Positions 57,310 to 59,847 of a stretch of DNA of 59,847 bases are shown piece after piece; position 1 is the stretch's first letter; each line of letters starts with the position of its first letter. The DNA lies in contig JAMLIC010000055.1 in the NCBI GenBank assembly GCA_023954375.1, positions 1 through 59,847 on the forward strand. Direction: 5' to 3'. Both the position numbers and the translations under genes were made by a program. The notes under the pieces were generated by a model. That model saw only the letters and a program-made list of their open reading frames with translations, made no database searches and had not been told where the DNA came from. The stretch comes from Planctomycetota bacterium (GTDB lineage Bacteria; Planctomycetota; J058).

Positions 57310-59232
57310 TCACACCAAGGGGAGGTGTGCGGTGAAGGTCGCCCCCTGCCCGACCGCGCTCTCCACCTCGATCCTGCCGCCCATGGCCTCGACCACCTGC
57401 CGGCTGATCCACAGCCCGAGGCCGAAGCCGCCGTAGTTGCGCTCGGAGACGGCGCGCTCGAAGCGCTCGAAGATCCGGCGCTGGTCCTCGGGGGCGATCC
57501 CGATCCCGCGGTCGCGCACGACGAGCCGCGCCTCGTCGCCGGCCGGCCCGGGCAGGACCTCCACGTCGACCGGGGCGCCTGCGCCGTACTTGAGCGCGTT
57601 GGAGAGCAGGCTCGACACGACCTGCTCCAGGCGCCGGCGGTCCCAGCGGCCGCGCAGCGCGGGGGCGACGCGCACGTTCAGCTCGCAGCCGCCGCGGCGG
57701 GCGTCGTCGCGGGCGCGCGCGACGACCTCCTGGACCACGGCCCCGAGGTCGACCTCCTCGAGCCGCAGGTCGAGCCGGTGGGCGGCGATCCGCGAGATGT
57801 CGAGCAGGTTCGCCACGAGCGCGCCGAGGCGCTCCACCTGGCGCTCCATCATCTCCAGCTTCCCCGCGAGGCGCTCGACGGCCGGCGCCCGGTCCGGCGC
57901 GGCGAGCAGGCGCCGGAGCGCCTGCACCTGCAGCCGGAGCGGCGTCAGCGGCGTGCGCAGCTCGTGGGAGGCGATGCTGAGGAACTCGTCGCGGGCGCGG
58001 ATCGCGTCCTGCGCCTCGCGGTAGAGGCGCGCGTTGTCGATCGCCAGCGCGATCCGCCGCGCCACCTCCTCGGCGAGCGCGAGGTGGTCGTCGCCGTAGC
58101 GCCGTTCGGACTCGGCGGCGACGAACGTCACCGCGCCGAGGAGGCGGCCGCGGACCGCGAGCGGCACGACCATGTAGCTGGTGAGGCGCAGCTCCTCGAC
58201 CGCCTGGCGGCGCCCCGGGTCGCCCCTGGCGAAGGCCTCGAGCCAGGCGTCGTCCACGGTCTGCCGGTCGGGCTCGCCGGTGCGGATCACGTGGGCGACG
58301 CCGTAGGACGCGTCGGGATCGAACGGGTATCGTGCGCGCAGGTCGCGCACGGTGGCCTCGGCGGCGCGGTCCACGTGCGCCGCCGCCACGAGGCGAGGCG
58401 GGCCCTTGCCGTCCTCCAGCAGGTCCACGACGCAGTAGTCCGCGAGGTCGGGCACCGCCAGCCGCGCGACCCTGCGGAGCGTCACGTCGTAGTCGAGGGA
58501 GCGGGCGAGCTGGCGCCCCGCCTCGGCGAGGAAGCGCGCGTCCGCCGCGGCCCGCCGGGCGCCCGTGACGTCGAGGACCGTGCCCTCGACGCGGACCGCC
58601 GCCCCCTCGCGGCGCGAGCGGCCGCGCAGGGCCACCCACCGCCCCCGCGCGCCCGGCGCGGGGTCGTCGGGGTCGACCACGCGGGCCTCGACCGAGAGCT
58701 CGCCGCCCGGGTCGCGCGCCTGGGCCAGGGCCGCCTCGACCGCCGGGCGGTCGTCGGGATGGAGCCCCGCCAGGAGGCGCGCGCGGGGCAGCGGGTCGGG
58801 CCGCGGCGGGAGGCCGAGGAGCGTCAACGCGCACGGGCTGGTCCGGAGCGCGTCCGAAACCGGGTCCCAGACCCAGGTCCCGATCCCGATCGCCTCGAGG
58901 GGCGGCGCCGGCGGCCCCTCCACCGCGCGCAGGGCGTGGACCGTCAGGTCGCCGGGCGAGGCGCCGGTGGTCACCTCGACCTCGGCCTCGCCGCCATCGC
59001 GGCGGCGCGCCCGGGCGCGCGTCGCGCCCGGGCCGGGGGGCGGCGCGCCGCCGGGGAGGAGGTCGCTCAGCGGGCGGCCGACGAGCTCATCGGCGGGCCA
59101 GCCGAGGAGCGTCTGCACGCGCGCGCTGGCGAAGACCATCCGCCCCGCGCGGTCCGCCGCCACCAGCGGGACCGGGGCGGCCGAGAGGAGCGCGGCCGGA
59201 TCGACGGGTCCCGTCAGAGGCTCGATCGCCAT
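57310..59232 (-). CDS. Soluble PAS-PAS-GAF sensor histidine kinase
   Basis: This 640-residue protein has no membrane segment. Its order is PAS (about 14-100), second PAS (about 110-235), GAF (about 240-395), HisKA with phospho-acceptor H423 in SHELRTPLTPL, then HATPase_c with SLLSNALKYG (N box), DRGIGIAP and GFGLGLWISRQVVEAMGG (G boxes). It should sense a cytoplasmic signal and phosphorylate a response regulator, but none is adjacent, so it is an orphan kinase here. The ATG 59232 is taken as start because upstream sequence in frame is Arg/Pro-rich shadow. Confidence 0.9.
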   Translation of the reverse strand: MAIEPLTGPVDPAALLSAAPVPLVAADRAGRMVFASARVQTLLGWPADELVGRPLSDLLPGGAPPPGPGATRARARRRDGGEAEVEVTTGASPGDLTVHALRAVEGPPAPPLEAIGIGTWVWDPVSDALRTSPCALTLLGLPPRPDPLPRARLLAGLHPDDRPAVEAALAQARDPGGELSVEARVVDPDDPAPGARGRWVALRGRSRREGAAVRVEGTVLDVTGARRAAADARFLAEAGRQLARSLDYDVTLRRVARLAVPDLADYCVVDLLEDGKGPPRLVAAAHVDRAAEATVRDLRARYPFDPDASYGVAHVIRTGEPDRQTVDDAWLEAFARGDPGRRQAVEELRLTSYMVVPLAVRGRLLGAVTFVAAESERRYGDDHLALAEEVARRIALAIDNARLYREAQDAIRARDEFLSIASHELRTPLTPLRLQVQALRRLLAAPDRAPAVERLAGKLEMMERQVERLGALVANLLDISRIAAHRLDLRLEEVDLGAVVQEVVARARDDARRGGCELNVRVAPALRGRWDRRRLEQVVSSLLSNALKYGAGAPVDVEVLPGPAGDEARLVVRDRGIGIAPEDQRRIFERFERAVSERNYGGFGLGLWISRQVVEAMGGRIEVESAVGQGATFTAHLPLV

Positions 59233-59319
59233 CGGCGCGCTCCCCACGCACGACGCTGCAACCTCCTCGCCAGCCCCGCGCCGCTCTCGTGGGAGATGAC
59301 CGGCGGCGGGTTGCGGCGA

Positions 59320-59345
59320 CCCGCGGGACCCGGGCGTCCCGCGGG
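59320..59345. promoter_or_regulatory. Perfect 10-bp inverted repeat between kinase and cupin genes
   Basis: CCCGCGGGAC (59320-59329), loop CCGGGC, GTCCCGCGGG (59336-59345). It sits between the divergent kinase and cupin starts, 22 bp before the TAGGAT candidate. It could be an operator or an RNA hairpin. Confidence 0.4.
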
Positions 59346-59367
59346 CCGGGTCACCGGCGGCCCGGTG

Positions 59368-59373
59368 TAGGAT
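59368..59373 (+). promoter_or_regulatory. -10 candidate (TAGGAT) for the cupin gene
   Basis: TAGGAT lies 21 nt before the ATG at 59395, with GGAGGACC serving as ribosome site in between. No clear -35 is seen. Confidence 0.35.
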
Positions 59374-59394
59374 CCGCCGCCCGGAGGACCGCTC

Positions 59395-59754
59395 ATGCCC
59401 AGGCTCGTGTCGGAGCCCGTCCGCGTCACGGCGGCGGGGAACAAGCCCAAGCTGATCGACGAGTACGTCGGCCGCGTCACCACGGGCGCCGAGCACGTGA
59501 GCGTCGCGCACATGCGCAGCCCGGGCGGCTGGGTCGAGCCCGGGCAGACCCCGCGCTTCGAGGAGGTCACGGTCGTGCTCCGCGGGCTCCTCCGCGTGGA
59601 GCACCGGGGTGGGGCGCTCGACGTCCGCGCCGGGCAGGCGGTGGTCACCGCCCCGGGCGAGTGGGTCCGCTACAGCACGCCCGAGCCGGAGGGGGCGGAG
59701 TACGTCGCGGTCTGCCTGCCGGCGTTCTCGCCGGAGACCGTCCACCGCGACTAG
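59395..59754 (+). CDS. Small cupin-domain protein
   Basis: This 119-residue single-domain cupin shows the core pattern as beta strands with FEEVTVVLRGLLRVEHRGG and LDVRAGQAVVTAPGEWVRYSTPE. The usual first-motif histidines are replaced (TPRFEE rather than GxxHxH), so metal binding may be weak or absent. It resembles EutQ-like and other sugar- or ligand-binding cupins. It is divergent from the histidine kinase. Substrate unknown. Confidence 0.8.
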   Translation: MPRLVSEPVRVTAAGNKPKLIDEYVGRVTTGAEHVSVAHMRSPGGWVEPGQTPRFEEVTVVLRGLLRVEHRGGALDVRAGQAVVTAPGEWVRYSTPEPEGAEYVAVCLPAFSPETVHRD

Positions 59755-59847
59755 TTCATCGCGGCTGCGGCGGAGGATGGCGGGCGCTGCGGTGCGTCGG
59801 GGGCGGCGGCGGGGGCCCCCCCCCCCCCGGGGGGGGGGGGGGGCCCG
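59755..59847. other. Homopolymer-rich window end
   Basis: After the cupin stop no gene is seen. The last ~40 bases are long runs of G and C, mirroring the start of the window. They look like assembly or sequencing artefacts rather than genome. Confidence 0.6.

Noticed and set aside
1..59847. CRISPR array, insertion sequence or rRNA
   Set aside because: No regularly spaced short repeats with unique spacers, no transposase-like protein and no rRNA segments were recognised.
59800..59847. Long G/C runs at the window end as a biological G-quadruplex or telomere-like structure
   Set aside because: Alternating long pure C and pure G runs at both window ends are more simply assembly or base-calling artefacts.

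Overview
The window is a very GC-rich bacterial segment, roughly 75% GC by eye, packed with about 43 protein genes and one tRNA. A prokaryotic RING-finger protein, several secretion or pilin-like proteins and a giant Asp-box/IPT lipoprotein suggest a Planctomycetota-like organism. Another high-GC diderm such as a myxobacterium cannot be excluded, because no rRNA or other lineage marker is present. Both ends run into long G/C homopolymers, so the window may be a whole assembled contig with unreliable termini.

Layout. 1-675: no gene; a degenerate ~210-220 bp tandem repeat. 676-6513: a zinc-ribbon membrane protein, then a type II secretion block (GspK-, GspC-, GspL/PilM- and GspM-like) with a possible 39-residue ORF inside it, then a PlsC-type acyltransferase. 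6510-12822: a frameshifted lipoprotein, a cysteine desulfurase-family enzyme, a DUF421 membrane protein, a WD40-like propeller protein and a secreted protein of unknown function. 13029-15072: tRNA-Arg(TCG) and a lower-GC OLD-like ATPase plus TOPRIM-like gene pair that looks like an acquired defence module. 15504-17119: lactate permease behind a possible 10-codon leader peptide. 17130-31325: a small membrane protein and a 4,538-residue lipoprotein. 31493-35615: two tandem 2-oxoglutarate oxygenases, a flavoprotein/polyferredoxin fusion and an acidic protein. 35625-41196: a RING protein and a four-gene minor-pilin-like operon whose PilX-like member carries a CXXCH haem motif.

41403-55984 is a surface-glycan region and holds the main discovery. 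On the minus strand, six genes from 50179 down to 43315 overlap by 4 nt each. Five of them match in type the cytidine-diphosphoramidate branch of Campylobacter O-methyl phosphoramidate (MeOPN) capsule decoration: an APS-kinase-like nucleotide kinase, a PEP-synthase-like glutamine kinase, a class I amidotransferase-like hydrolase, a cytidylyltransferase and a methyltransferase. The sixth is a polyprenyl-phosphate glycosyltransferase. Just upstream lies a sulfotransferase-fold protein that keeps the 3'-phosphate-binding motif but has lost the 5'-phosphosulfate loop. That is what one would expect of an enzyme using 3'-phospho-CDP-amidate instead of PAPS. Opposite this operon lies a plus-strand amino-sugar cluster: an acyltransferase-DegT aminotransferase fusion, an SDR epimerase/dehydratase and a second DegT aminotransferase, followed by a convergent Gfo/Idh oxidoreductase.

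56044-59754: a third 2-oxoglutarate oxygenase with a TonB/AgmX-like tail, a soluble PAS-PAS-GAF histidine kinase and a cupin.

Several transcription units start 6-8 nt after a TAnnnT/C hexamer with no Shine-Dalgarno sequence, which suggests leaderless transcripts. Many genes overlap by 4 nt (ATGA/GTGA), and convergent genes are separated by only 3-12 nt.
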